From: Ampullaceana balthica
Lineage: Eukaryota > Mollusca > Gastropoda > Lymnaeidae
DNA length: 64,000 nucleotides
Assembly: GCA_944989445.1 (NCBI GenBank)
Contig: CALYLW010001021.1
Span: 1-64,000 of the forward strand
Direction: 5' to 3'
The notes under the pieces: generated by a model
Database searches by the model: none
Told to the model about the DNA's origin: nothing
Seen by the model: the letters and a program-made list of their open reading frames with translations, nothing else
Position numbers and translations under genes: made by a program
In this document: one piece after another, positions 45,871 through 56,670 of the stretch
Position numbering within the stretch: the first letter of the stretch is position 1
Layout of the letters: every line of letters begins with the position of its first letter

Positions 45871-46075
45871 GTTGTTTGGCCTAGCACTATTTCTGGTTGT
45901 ATGGCCTAGCACTATTTCTGGTTGTTTGGCCTAGCACTATTTCTGATTGTTTAGCCTAGCACTATTTCTGGTTTTTGGGCCTAGCACTATTTCTGATTGT
46001 TTGGCCTAGCACCGATTCTTGTTGTTTGGCCTAGCACCAATTATAATTTTTGTTAGTCTAGCACCAATTCTTGTT
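45871..46075 (+). repeat. 25-bp minisatellite, about 8 copies
   Basis: Units contain ttgtttggcctagcactatt plus tctgg. The right-hand copies (caccgattc, caccaatta) are more diverged. Confidence 0.9.
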
Positions 46076-46700
46076 GTTGTTTTGAATCTTCATTACCTTA
46101 AAAATAGAATTGCAGACAATAACACGACATTAAATGTTAGTCTAAGCACTCAACATCACGAACGTAAAAATAAATAACATTGTCCATACATGGTCATAAA
46201 GATATCACAAGGTGACTCTGTTGTCTATTCATTGTCCATACATGGACATAAAGGTATCCCAAAGCCGTGACCCTTAACAACTGGGGTGGTAGAGGTCTAA
46301 AGGAATGAACACACAGTTCGATGACAACAATAAAGAAGATGACAAAAATATATAACTTCAGTTTTTCCAATACTCGCTATTTTAAAAGAAAAAAAGACAA
46401 ACTGACCAGGGGCTACTTTATTCCCATAACCAAGATCCACTTATCACATTGCGCCTTTTTCCATAGCACCCAAGAGGCGTTTTGTGACGTTGTGAATGTA
46501 TATATTTTGTTTGAAGTTAAAGTGAATGTTATTCAACAATTATAATTATGAGATTAACAGAAATAGATTCCATTAAACGGAACTAGTTTCAATGAATTTG
46601 ATTGTTGCTTAATCAATTAAATTGAAGCTTGGAGCAAATCTTAATTCAGATATCCGCCATAATGATTGTTAGTAAGAGGGGTCTTCAACTCTGTCACCGG
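46076..46700. other. nothing recognised
   Basis: Unique DNA. cattgtccatacatgg with cataaagatatc is duplicated at about 46179 and 46229. Confidence 0.5.
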
Positions 46701-46938
46701 ACTCCGTCTACAGTTTGTGTGAATGTGCACCGCTTGAGGACCGCGTCTACAGTTTGTGTGAATGTGCACCGCTTGAGGACCGCGTCTACAGTTTGTGTGA
46801 ATGTGCACCGCTTGAGGACTGCGTCTACAGTTTGTGTGAATGTGCACCGCTTGAGGACCGCGTCTACAGTTTGTGTGAATGTTGCACCGCTTGAGGACCG
46901 CGTCTACAGTTTGTGTGAATGTGCACCGCTTGAGGACC
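46701..46938 (+). repeat. 39-bp minisatellite, 6 copies
   Basis: Units contain gcgtctacagtttgtgtgaa and tgtgcaccgcttgaggacc. The fifth has one extra t (atgttgcacc). Confidence 0.95.
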
Positions 46939-47119
46939 TAAGTGCACCATAATAGGATCTCAACATTCATCTTCGTACATGAACTGATGATCTCCGCAAA
47001 TAAACTTGTTTTGCATTCAAACCACAGGAAGTGATTCGGGGATAGGTCTAACCTGATCCAATCGTATAAAAGACCCCGGGGGCCGCCTTTGTTGAGACCG
47101 TTAAGAATCAAGAGATTTT

Positions 47120-47385
47120 GTCTAAGTGCGGAGGTCAACTGACAACGAGTGACAGGAGTCCAGGTAAATAGGTCAACTGACAACGAGTGACAGAGGAGTC
47201 CAGGTAAAAATGTCAACTGACAGGGCAAATCACAGGAATCCTGGTAAATAGGTCAACTGACAGAAAGAGTGACAGGAGTCCCAGGTAAAAAGGTCAATTG
47301 ACAGGACAAGTGACAGGAGCCCAGGTAAAAATGTCAACTGACAGAAAGAGTGACAGGAGTCCAGGTAAATAGGTCAACTGACAAG
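47120..47385 (+). repeat. degenerate 38-40-bp minisatellite, about 7 copies
   Basis: Units contain aggtcaactgacaacgagtg and acaggagtccaggtaaa, with acaacg/agaaag/aggaca variants and small indels. Confidence 0.9.
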
Positions 47386-48636
47386 AGAGACAAAAGTAGT
47401 GCAGTCAACGGATCAACGGGTAGACAGAAAGACAAGTCTTAGTGAAGACCGCGCACACAAACCAACTGGAAGACAGACAGATAAGGGAAGTCCATTTACA
47501 CAAACCGATTGGCAGACATACATGATGATGTACACAAGCTAAGTGCTCGTGGTCCTCTCGTTTATCATTGGATAGTGTACAAGAAATAAGCTGTACACAA
47601 ACTTGGTACCAAAGGACCAATGAGGCAAAGCTCATTCATTCGAAACTGTTCCTCATTGATGGTTAGCCTGGCGTGGAGCTAGACAAAGGTGTCTCGGGGC
47701 TGTCCTCACACTAAGACTTATCTAGTTGAAGGTGTCGTGTACCCAGGGATTTGGCCCGTCTGGAACAACATGCTGTGGTTCCGACGAGTTGCCGCTCTTG
47801 TCGCCTGTGTTTACTTTCGGTAATTACCCGCGAGCTTGTCGCTGTCGGTCGCTACACTTCTTGGCCGTGAGTGTGCCCCAGTTTTGATAGCGGTGGTTTG
47901 GTAGTGGTGCCTAGACAGAGACGGTAAACTTCGTCTAAAGACAACAGTCCAGTTTTTTTTTGTTTTTTTTTGTCCTTTACTTCCCCACTTTGGGTTTACG
48001 GGCGCTTTTTGGTCACGTGGTGTTCAATTCCATTAAGGTCCTGTTTCGTGTTGAGCCAGTTAGTTGTGAACCATTAGCCCTTGCCCGTGTATGTTAAGTT
48101 AAGCAGAAATTTTGGGCAACAAAGTGTTTGAAAATAACAAAAGCTATTGTGAAAAAAAAATGAATTGTGCACTAAAAAACTTGGTTATTTCCTAATTTTG
48201 TTTGGACAATTTAAGTGTGCCGTTGGAATTATTCCGTACCTCCTATTAAACAGAGTTGTGTTTAGAGGAGACATGAAACGCTGCAGTGTTCCGTTCATGC
48301 TGACTAAATTGTTAGTAACGGCGTAGAATGGGTTGACCACTACACAAGGTAAAAGAAATATAGCTTAAATTGTACTACATTTATTAGTGTGTGTCTTATT
48401 TTTCTCCTTTATTTATTTTGGAGAAATTCCGATGAACTCTAAACAAAAGTGTTTTCAACAGTTGTGTAGCTCAACAAAAGATCATAGAATTCACAACATC
48501 TTTCAGATGGATATTTTCGACATTGCACGCTTTACAATGGCGAGCTTGGCTTAGTTTATCTCTCGCAATATATGAAGCGAATTACGTCATCACTGCACGG
48601 ATTTGCTATTCGCATTTTTTAAATAAAATAATTAAT
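47386..48636. other. nothing recognised
   Basis: Unique DNA with T-runs at 47954-47971. No domain was seen in any frame. Confidence 0.45.
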
Positions 48637-49162
48637 AAAACAAACCCGTAAAAACAAAGTTTTTGACTATAAATCCCTTATATATGAGACATAACTAAAA
48701 GTATTGATTATGTTTAAACGCGACAAATATTTACAGCCTGAATCTGTCTTAACTCCCCTTTGCTTTTAACCCCGAGAGGGGAACGGTCTGGTCACCGATC
48801 GCTGGACCGAGCTCAGCGTGACACGTAAAATGTAAACAAAAGCACCCCAGTACATCGCGTCAACGCCCGAACTGAGCTGTCACGAGAAAAAAACACAATA
48901 ACAAAATGTGAAATTGAATTACATACCTCGTATAGAGATAAACTAAAAATGCATTAATTTAATTACCATACGTTCGATCGATCTGAAATTTTGATAAGAT
49001 GCATTGTTAGGTGACACGGATTCATGTGCCAAATTTCAGCTCGATGGCTTCACGGGAAATGGGTCATTTTTGACTTTTGTTTTTTCCCCCCGCCCAAGAC
49101 AGAGAGACAGAGATCACGACAGAGAGACAGAGACGGCGGTGAAGTTAATACAAGGGATTTAA
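48637..49162 (+). mobile_element. KT-family copy 4, plus orientation
   Basis: Begins aaaacaaacccgtaaaaaca and ends gaagttaatacaagggattt. It carries all internal landmarks of copy 1, including ccgatcgctggaccgagctc, gcattaatttaattaccata and a short agacagagagacagag run. Confidence 0.88.
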
Positions 49163-49244
49163 AAATCGAAATTTAATTGACTCAAAAATTTATCAAGGAC
49201 AAGATGGCTCTTACCTGGCCGGTTCACAACTTTGTAAAATTATT

Positions 49245-49435
49245 TTGATTGAATTTTTTTCTCCTCAAAAAGATCAGAATCTGTTAAAGTGTTCCAAATT
49301 TCGAAGCCTTTTACTCAACCAAGCAGAGAATCGATTGATTGATTTTTTTTCTCCTCAAAAAGATCAGAATCTTTTTAAGTGTTCCAAATTTTGAAGCCTT
49401 TTACTCAAACCAAGCAGAGAATCGATTGATTGTGT
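49245..49435 (+). repeat. two-copy tandem duplication, about 95 bp
   Basis: ttttttctcctcaaaaagat, gtgttccaaattt and agcagagaatcgattgattg occur once near 49255-49345 and again near 49345-49432, with a few differences. Confidence 0.9.
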
Positions 49436-50825
49436 GATGGAATGTCTTCAATGGCTTGGACTTCTTTCTGATTGGTGTATGGCGTCTTTCAGAATGTGGA
49501 GGTCCATCCAGTCTACTGTTGGCAGCTATTAGGTGGGGGGCCGGGGGGGGGCTGATTCCTCCTTTGAATTTGCGAGAACATCAGGCAGACGACTTTGACC
49601 TATCAGCTGTGAAACGTGCATTTCTCACACGTCTGCTGACTTGTCAGACCCCAAACAAAATGTCTGCTCTGAACTGATCTAACTTACATACATGTTATTG
49701 GTCAATGTACAAACTAGTCCAAGTAACCGTGTTGACCTGAGTCCACTGACTAAGGGAGAGAAAATGAGGCGTTCAAGGGGGGCGGGGGGGTGGCGGTGTG
49801 AATGGACATTTCCATCCACCTGTGGAGTTTTCTTTCGTTTTCCGGTGGGAAAATTTTGGCCCTGCCCTGGCTACGTCAACCAAACCACGTCAGTGGTGAC
49901 GTCAATCAAGCTACGTCGAGTAGTATATTTTTTGGTCACATTTTTATTACTCAATGACATTGTCTATGTGTCATACTTTGTTGTCAAGTCAAGGGTTATT
50001 GTAGACACTATCTTGTCATTTTACCTGGTATACCATCACTATTATTTTTTGTCTTCCGAGACTGTTTAACCTTCATAATAGCCCCACGCTGCGTTATAAT
50101 TTGAGACCTTTGCTTAGACCTGATCTTGGGTTTGCCACAATTTTTATGTCCCCGTTTGTTGCGACGACCCAGTTAAGGCAAGGTCGTTTGTTCCTTGAAA
50201 TCTGTCTTGACACTGATTTTCAAGCCTATAAAATAAAAATAATTTTTTTTTAAAAACACCACCACAAAAAAAAACAGTAAAACGAAGCTTGGTTTTTCAT
50301 CGAGCAGAAAGAAGAGAAAGAAGACACGAATGAGACAGACAGACCTGTAAACGTGCAATGACACACAACAATGGCTCGTGTCGACCGCCTCCTATGAGTA
50401 AGCTGAACCTAAACAAGACGAGATGTCTCCACTCGGCTCTGCAAGTCGCACTCGTCTAAGCTCACTTGAAAACATATTGACGAAATCACAGGCGCAATTC
50501 TCAATGTGTTCGCTCCACTGTTAGTGTCCCTGTGACTCATGCTGAGGAAATGTTTTCTTTTAGGGTTACGGGTATTGGGTTCATGGAGAATTTAAACCAA
50601 AATGTTTACTAAACAATGGTGACCCGAGCTAGACGCAGCCAAATATAGAATAGAGTTTTAGAGAAATGTTTGGAAAAGTAGAAAATATCACGAATGCTGT
50701 TACGCTTAAATTTCAGCTTAAAATTGTGGGAAACTGTAAACGTCCAACAAAAGATTCTCCTCTATTTATAATATTGAGATAATAAATATTTAATTTGTAT
50801 ACCATATTTTCCTCTTGCCGCATCA
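49436..50825. other. nothing recognised
   Basis: Unique DNA with G-rich patches near 49533-49550 and 49780-49791. No gene recognised. Confidence 0.45.
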
Positions 50826-51545
50826 GGTGTTTTTAAATGTGCCTTTGTAATCGCCCAGCCAGCTAGAGTTATGTGTCTTTGTAATCGACCAGCCGGCTAG
50901 AGTTTTGTGTCTTTGAAATCGCCCAGCCCGTCAGAGATATGTTTCTTTGTAATCGCCCAGCCCATAAGAGTTATGTGTCTTTGAATTCACCCAGCCAGCT
51001 AGAGTGGTGCCTTTGTAATCCCCCAGCCAGCCAGAGTTATGTGTCTTTGTTATCGCGCAGCCAGCTAGAGTTATGGGTCTTTGTTAACGCCCAGCCAGCC
51101 TGACTTATGTGTCTTTGTTATCACGCAGACAGCCAGAGTTATGTGTCTTTGTTATCGCATAGCCAGCTAGAGTTATGGGTCTTTGTTAACGCCCAGCCAG
51201 CCAGTGTTATGTGTCTTTGTTATAACGCAGACAACCAGAGTTATGTGTTTTTGTTATCGCGCAGCCAGCTTGAGTTGTTTGTCTTTGTAATCGCCCGGCA
51301 AGTCAGAGCTATGTGTCTTTGTAATCGCCCAGCCAGCTAGAGTAATGTGTCCTTGTACTCGCCCGGTCAGCCAGAGTTATGTGCTTTTGTAATCGCCCAG
51401 CCAGTCAGAGTAATGTTTCTTAGTAATCTCTCAGCCAGCTAGAGCTATGTGTCTTTGTAATAGCCCAGCCAGCCAGTGGTATGTGTCTTTGTTATCGCCC
51501 AGCCAGCCAGAGTTATGTGTCTTTGTTATCGCACAGCCCCCTTGC
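50826..51545 (+). repeat. 34-bp minisatellite, about 21 diverged copies
   Basis: Units contain cgcccagccagctagagtta and tgtgtctttgtaat. There is high copy-to-copy divergence, with agctag/agccag and taat/ttat alternatives forming subfamilies, so this is an older array than its neighbours. Confidence 0.93.
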
Positions 51546-52170
51546 CAGCCACAGTTGGGTATAGTTGAATCCTCCAGCTAGTAAGTTAGGAAAACTCAAA
51601 TCTTTGGACCTGTAGGAATACAATGAGCTGATTCAGTGGCGTCACTAGGGGGGGGGGCGAGGGGGGCGGGCCGCCCCAGGTGACACCCATCAAGGGGTGA
51701 CACCCGAGCCTAAAATTTTTACTGTGTACGATTTTATGTCAGAAAACAAAAGATGACAAATTGTTTAATCTAGAAAGAAATTAAGAAAAATAATGAAATG
51801 CGTTAAACGCGAAAATTCTTATTAAAAAAAATATCAGTTAACTTGCAATAATAAAACAGTCCCAACACACGAACAACATTAAAACAAATTAGGAAAAAAA
51901 GAAAAGAAATAGTCGCAGCAGAGAGATCTTTAAAAAAGGCTGGAATGAAAGAGGCAGTGTCTTCTGTTTTAAAAGATATAAAGCCATTTGGGCTTGGACA
52001 CACACACCGACAGCATGAACGAATCCCACCTCACGACTCCCTTAATCACAGTGGGGTGGGGGGGGTACGATTTTTATCACCAACACCCCCCAAAGAAAAA
52101 AATCAAAAGATTGGTTTTCTTTGTTGATGTTTTTCTTGAGGAAAATTATGATTTCAATGTCTTTGAGTTA

Positions 52171-52175
<5 letters not shown>

Positions 52176-52201
<26 letters not shown>

Positions 52202-52335
52202 TTATTAAATGCGTGAAAGCATAGATATGCATGTTTATATACAGGTAGTCCTCCGATTACGACGGTCCCATCCCGACTTACGCTGTATAGTGCTTACGAA
52301 CGCGCCCCCGTAAAGAATAGTATTACGCGTTATTC
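52176..52335. mobile_element. (AT)n and a small DNA-element fragment within hAT-D
   Basis: AT microsatellite at 52176-52203, followed by acaggtagtcctccgattac with gacttacg near 52280. This phrase is typical of the ends of a widespread non-autonomous DNA element. Only one end is seen. Confidence 0.5.
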
Positions 52336-52429
52336 CGTAATTTTAAAAAAAAATTCATTAGGCAACGAATTCTTTTCTCTATTTGAAATAACAAAAATTA
52401 TTGAAAAATATGTTTGATTATTATTTCAA

Positions 52430-54210
52430 CCTACAACTTTCGTTTGCGAATTTTTTAAATGGTGAAGTTTTCAATCAAGCCAATAAAGCTGAGTAAGCTT
52501 ACAAGTTCCTTTTCAATGCTCATTAGAGAGAGCATATTCAGCCTTTTTCGTCCCATGCAAATTCTAACTCATTATATATTCTTTTCAACTTTGAAAAGGA
52601 TCGCTCTCGGCTGCAGTTTGATGTCATCATTGAAAGATAGATGCGAAGTGCGATGTGTACATTTTTAAAGTACTGTGTGAAATATAGCTCATTCAAAAGC
52701 AGGATTTTTTTTTAGCTCTGTGCAAGTTTTTTGAGTTTCGCTTTGTGCTAATTCCTTTTCCTTACCCTGAGCCTGGGGCTTGACAATAACTTTTTTAAGA
52801 TTTCTGAAAATTGGACTAATTCTGAAGGTAAGCAGTCTTCGAAATCACTCATGAACCTACATGTGGAAGAAAATCAGAAGCCCCGAGCCTAGTGCTCTTT
52901 ATGGGTCTTCCCGGAAGACCCCCTTAGCCATCTGGCCACCAAAGGGACGTAACAGCTGAGGACCCCCCCCCCAAAAAAAAAGCGGTCGCTTCTGAAGCGG
53001 CCACCTGGGCATCCATGACATACAGTCGAAGATGCCTCCCACTAAGTTGCCCTCACAAGGAGTCGGTGGAATTTCCTACTACGACCCGCTACCACTTTGG
53101 CGCCATCCCGGCAAAGCACACGGGTCTCCATGGTTAGGACCGCCGCAGACCGGGGGATCACCTAGGGTGCAACCTCCACTGGAAGGTTTCCTCAGAGCTG
53201 GCGTCCAATGCGTTCTTCCCGGCACTTTTTGCTAATCCGTACTGGCGCTCCTGGCCCTATACCGGCACCGCTCGATGGCGTTGCTAGTAAATTGAGGGGG
53301 ACGAAACGGTTGCTTCGGATTTACCCGACCCCTTCTTCGAAATCACTTGAATGTTCTTGCATTAACTTGGCTGCTGCCCATCGGGTGGCGAAAGTGCTGA
53401 GCTCAGTTAGGTTTGTAAGAAAGCCAAATTTCTCATGGATGTATTTATATGCACCTAACCAATGTTGTAGGGCTTAAGAAAGTTTGTCAATGATGACCAG
53501 AAATACCCCAATCTTGAATTTTTTTCTCCAAGAGAATACTGTTTTGTTGATGTCCCTTTATCAAACTGACGCTTTCTTTTTTGTTTGATAGTATTGAAGA
53601 TTGTTTACACTGTTTTTACCACGGACTTTTCCTTTCCTTTGTCTTCATAGGAATACAATTAAGAATGCTATTTTTTTAACAAACTCAATGAGAGACTTCC
53701 TTTCTAAAATTGTTTCCCAAATTTCAAGTAAAATAGCGACTTCCAGCTGTTCAATTTACTTTAGAAATCCTTCTTCTTCAAGTCGGCAGTCACGTGGCTG
53801 ATTTTCATTCGTTGCTAATTCTTCCAGTGCTGCGATATTCTCATGGTATGAGCTATTAACAGACCTTACAGCATAATGTCAGGCTGACCATCTTGTGTCA
53901 GACAAGGCTTTTTTTTAGCATGTATCAATTTCATATGTTTTTGAAGTACCTGTCAACGATGAGTATATGCAACAAGTCGGGTATAAAGATTTTGTAGAAG
54001 ACAAAAAAATCTGACCGCAGTAGGACAACCTGCTGCTCTTTTCCCAACCAAATTAAATGAATGAGCTGTGCACGGCACATAATGAGCTACAATGCACTTC
54101 TCACGAAGAATAGCCTGGTTTCCGTTATACTTCCTACTCATTTGCAGCATTGCCGTATGACTGTTCAAGGCATTTTCAGGGATTCGTACAAACATAATGG
54201 CCTGCATCTT
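52430..54210 (-). pseudogene. hAT-D transposase (DUF4371/ZMYM1-like), minus strand
   Basis: At 54210-53955 the minus strand reads MSRKYNGNQAILREKCIVAH, then YVPCTAHSFNLVG and FFCLLQNLYT. This matches the MSG.YKG.Q…YVPC.AHSLNLV…FF..LQ.LY. block of ZMYM1/TTF-type hAT transposases. A decayed helical region follows at about 53800-53650 (EQLEVAILLEIWETILER). The hATC end at about 52640-52450 reads TSNCSRERSFSKLKRIYNEL and, after a frameshift, LSLMSIEKELVSLLSF. Frameshifts, stops and the GC-rich block at 52880-53290 disrupt it. The upstream N-terminal part is not visible. Confidence 0.85.
52880..53290. mobile_element. unclassified GC-rich insertion within hAT-D
   Basis: About 400 bases of distinctly higher GC than the surrounding AT-rich hAT. 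It includes gggtcttcccggaagacccc (a perfect inverted repeat around ccgg), ggtttcctcagagctggcgt and ctataccggcaccgctcgat. No protein domain found in any frame. Composition and position suggest a separate insertion, possibly the 5' end of a retroelement, but no boundary repeat was identified. Confidence 0.45.
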
Positions 54211-54299
54211 TATTATACACTATAATTCATAAAAAGTTTGGGGGCCCTTAAATTATTGGGGGCTTTAGCCCGTTCAGCACCCCCCTTTTAATCCGCCAT

Positions 54300-54692
54300 A
54301 GGGGGGTTTCCACGCATCTGTGACGATGTGGTACGAGGAGGGGGGTGTTTAAGAAATGTGACGTCACATCAAAAACAGGAAACTTTAAATAAAAGTTCCA
54401 ATAAAATATTTGATTGTTTACCATTTATTTAATTACGTTTTCAATGACTTCACGCGTGTCACGATATTACAGTGAAGACTTACCCTAAATACATATTTAA
54501 ATGACAAAAATAATTTGCAACATGCTATTTTTTATTGAGAAAATACGGCTTGGGGGAGGGGTGTCAAAGCTTTGTGACGTCATATTGTAAAAAAGGGGTG
54601 GGATCTAAGTTTTTGTGACAAAGTATGACGCTGGGGGAGGGTGGGGTAAAATCGGCAACCTCGCGTGACGTCATTTATGGACGGCCCCTTCA
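54300..54692. mobile_element. DNA element with gtgacgtca-bearing ends, in hAT-D
   Basis: gtgacgtcac occurs near 54359, gtgacgtcat near 54576 and gcgtgacgtcatttatggac near 54663, set among G-rich blocks (gaggaggggggtgtt, gggggagggtggggta). The last block is shared with 28660-28720. It has no coding sequence and an unknown family. Confidence 0.55.
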
Positions 54693-54763
54693 GTCGTGAA
54701 GGGGTGACACCATGAGCTACCGCCCCGGGTGACACCAATCCTAGTGACGCCTCTGAGCTGATT

Positions 54764-55095
54764 AGATGACAAGATTTCATCTCTCAAGGTTCTCACAACA
54801 TGTAATCCCGCTCTGCATTTATTCCAGTACACATTTTAGTTGGAATCAAATCACAGCACATTTATATAGACCAGCATCTTAGATTGGCCATCCGATATCA
54901 TTGAGAGTAGAGATATATTTAGAACCTCTGATACATAAATACGTCAGTTTTAAGTTAACTTTCAGGGGAAAAAAAACAAAAACTACAGCTTGACAGGCGT
55001 TTATTTCGCAATACGTCTTAAGGTCAGCAAGGTCAGCACTGGGTACCATTTAAATACTTGAAACTTTTTCTTGAATGAAAGAATTTAGTTGTTTT
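54764..55095. other. nothing recognised
   Basis: Unique sequence right of hAT-D. Confidence 0.5.
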
Positions 55096-55577
55096 TAAAT
55101 CCCTTATATTAACTTCACCGCCGTCTCATACGTCGTCCCGTCGTTCAATCCTTCGTTCGTTCGTCCCTCGACCGCGGAAAAACAAAAGTCGAAAATGACC
55201 CACTTCCAGTGAAGCCATCGAACTGAAATTTGGTACACGGACCCGTCTCACCTAACAATGCATCGTAGCAAAATTTCAGATCGATCGAACGTACCGTAAT
55301 TAAATTAATGCATTTTTAGTTTATCTATACAAATCACTATTTAGAATTTTTATTTGTCGTCTGCTAGAGTGTTGACCTAGCACCTATATTTAGCGGCAGG
55401 GGAGATAATTTCGGTTTCAATGTTTGGAACCGTCTCTCTCTGTCGTTCGTCGTGCCCGTCCGCGACGCCCGACGCGGTGACAAGACCTTTCCCCTCTCCC
55501 ACCCCCCCACACCCCCGGATTAAAAGCAAATATAAGGGATTTATAGTCAAAAACTTTGTTTTTACGGGGTTGTTTAT
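55096..55577 (-). mobile_element. KT-family copy 5, minus orientation, rearranged
   Basis: Begins taaatcccttatattaactt and keeps cggaaaaacaaaagtcgaaa, ctgaaatttggtac, taccgtaattaaattaatg and tcccctctcccaccccc. It ends atataagggatttatagtca, then acggggttgttta. A middle segment at about 55330-55470 does not match the other copies and replaces sequence present in copy 3. Confidence 0.82.
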
Positions 55578-55976
55578 TTTTGTTGTTTTTTTTAATTATT
55601 ATTTTTAAAATGGAATTACAAATTTAATATTCCTCACTTTCTAGAGTTTTCTAAGAGACTGCCTAATCTTCATCGTATTACATTAAGCCAAAAAAACATT
55701 TTTTATCTTCTGAAGCAACATCTTTTGAACACATTCATTCCATCTTTCTCTTTGATGAATTATTTTGGCTCTGGGACTCTGAGAGCGCCTGGTAAGTTTT
55801 TTGTTTTTTTATTAGCGTCTGTATTAAGGCTTGAAAGTTGTGATACTCTCCTTGTCTCACTAGACAGGCGGTTGGTCTTTTGTTATGACCTATTGACTTC
55901 CAAGAATTGAATGATTTCGTTCATCATATGACACAACGTACGTTGTACCACGTTAACTTTATTTCATCTGTAACAC
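55578..55976. other. nothing recognised
   Basis: Unique AT-rich sequence. Confidence 0.5.
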
Positions 55977-56160
55977 TCTATCAGCGATGTTCCTATCAGC
56001 GATGTTCCTATCAGCGATGTTCCTATCAGCGATGTTCCTATCAGCGATGTTCCTATCAGCGATGTTCCTATCAGCGATGTTCCTATCAGCGATGTTCCTA
56101 TCAGCGATGTTCCTATCAGCGATGTTCCTATCAGCGATGTTCCTATCAGCGATGTTCCTA
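55977..56160 (+). repeat. 15-bp minisatellite, 12 identical copies
   Basis: Twelve apparently identical units of tcagcgatgttccta. Absence of variation implies very recent expansion or gene conversion. Confidence 0.97.
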
Positions 56161-56670
56161 CTCCCTTCCTTGTCAAGAAATGAAAAATGTTTTACTCATA
56201 CGCAGATTGTAGCCGTTGAATCATTGTTTTCGTTGAATTATAACAAAGTTTGTTTCCATTGAATGATACGCAGTTGTTGATTTTCGCTGAATTATACGCA
56301 GTTTGATGACGTTGAACTATACACAGTTTGTTTTCAACGATCTCATGATTAAGAATTAACCTTTGTTTATAACCATCATGTGTTTCGCGAAAAATTTTAA
56401 TATGGACAGCGTGACATTTTAAGTTAATAATTCAAGGTTACATTCCTACCTGGCTAACACAATCTTGTGTGTGTTGACATAAGTCATAGTCAGCACATGC
56501 GCAGTACCAATGTAAAGGTATTCACCATGTAAGAAGTTCAAGGACATCTGAAAAGACACTGCAAAAAAAAATCACACGAGTCCCCAAAGATGATGTAACA
56601 TTGTTCATGACGAGAATGCTTGGGCAAAAAGTATCGGGATTTTGAAGGCTCTTTGTATCTGGGCCTCCCT
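56161..56670 (+). other. degenerate gttgaattatacgcagttt repeats, then unique DNA
   Basis: Between 56200 and 56335, short motifs gttgaattata and acgcagtttg recur about five times with irregular spacing. The rest is unrecognised. Confidence 0.55.

Larger units (their letters stand above)
51634..54755 (-). mobile_element. hAT-D: full-length hAT transposon, decayed
   Basis: Left terminus CAGTGGCGTCACTAG and right terminus (reverse complement) CAGAGGCGTCACTAG, 14 of 15 identical. Perfect 8-base target duplication agctgatt at 51626-51633 and 54756-54763. Length 3122 bp. Subterminal blocks with ggtgacacc and aaggggtgacacc occur at both ends. The interior holds a minus-strand transposase pseudogene and several later insertions (AT microsatellite, GC-rich block, another DNA element near the right end). 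Confidence 0.95.
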
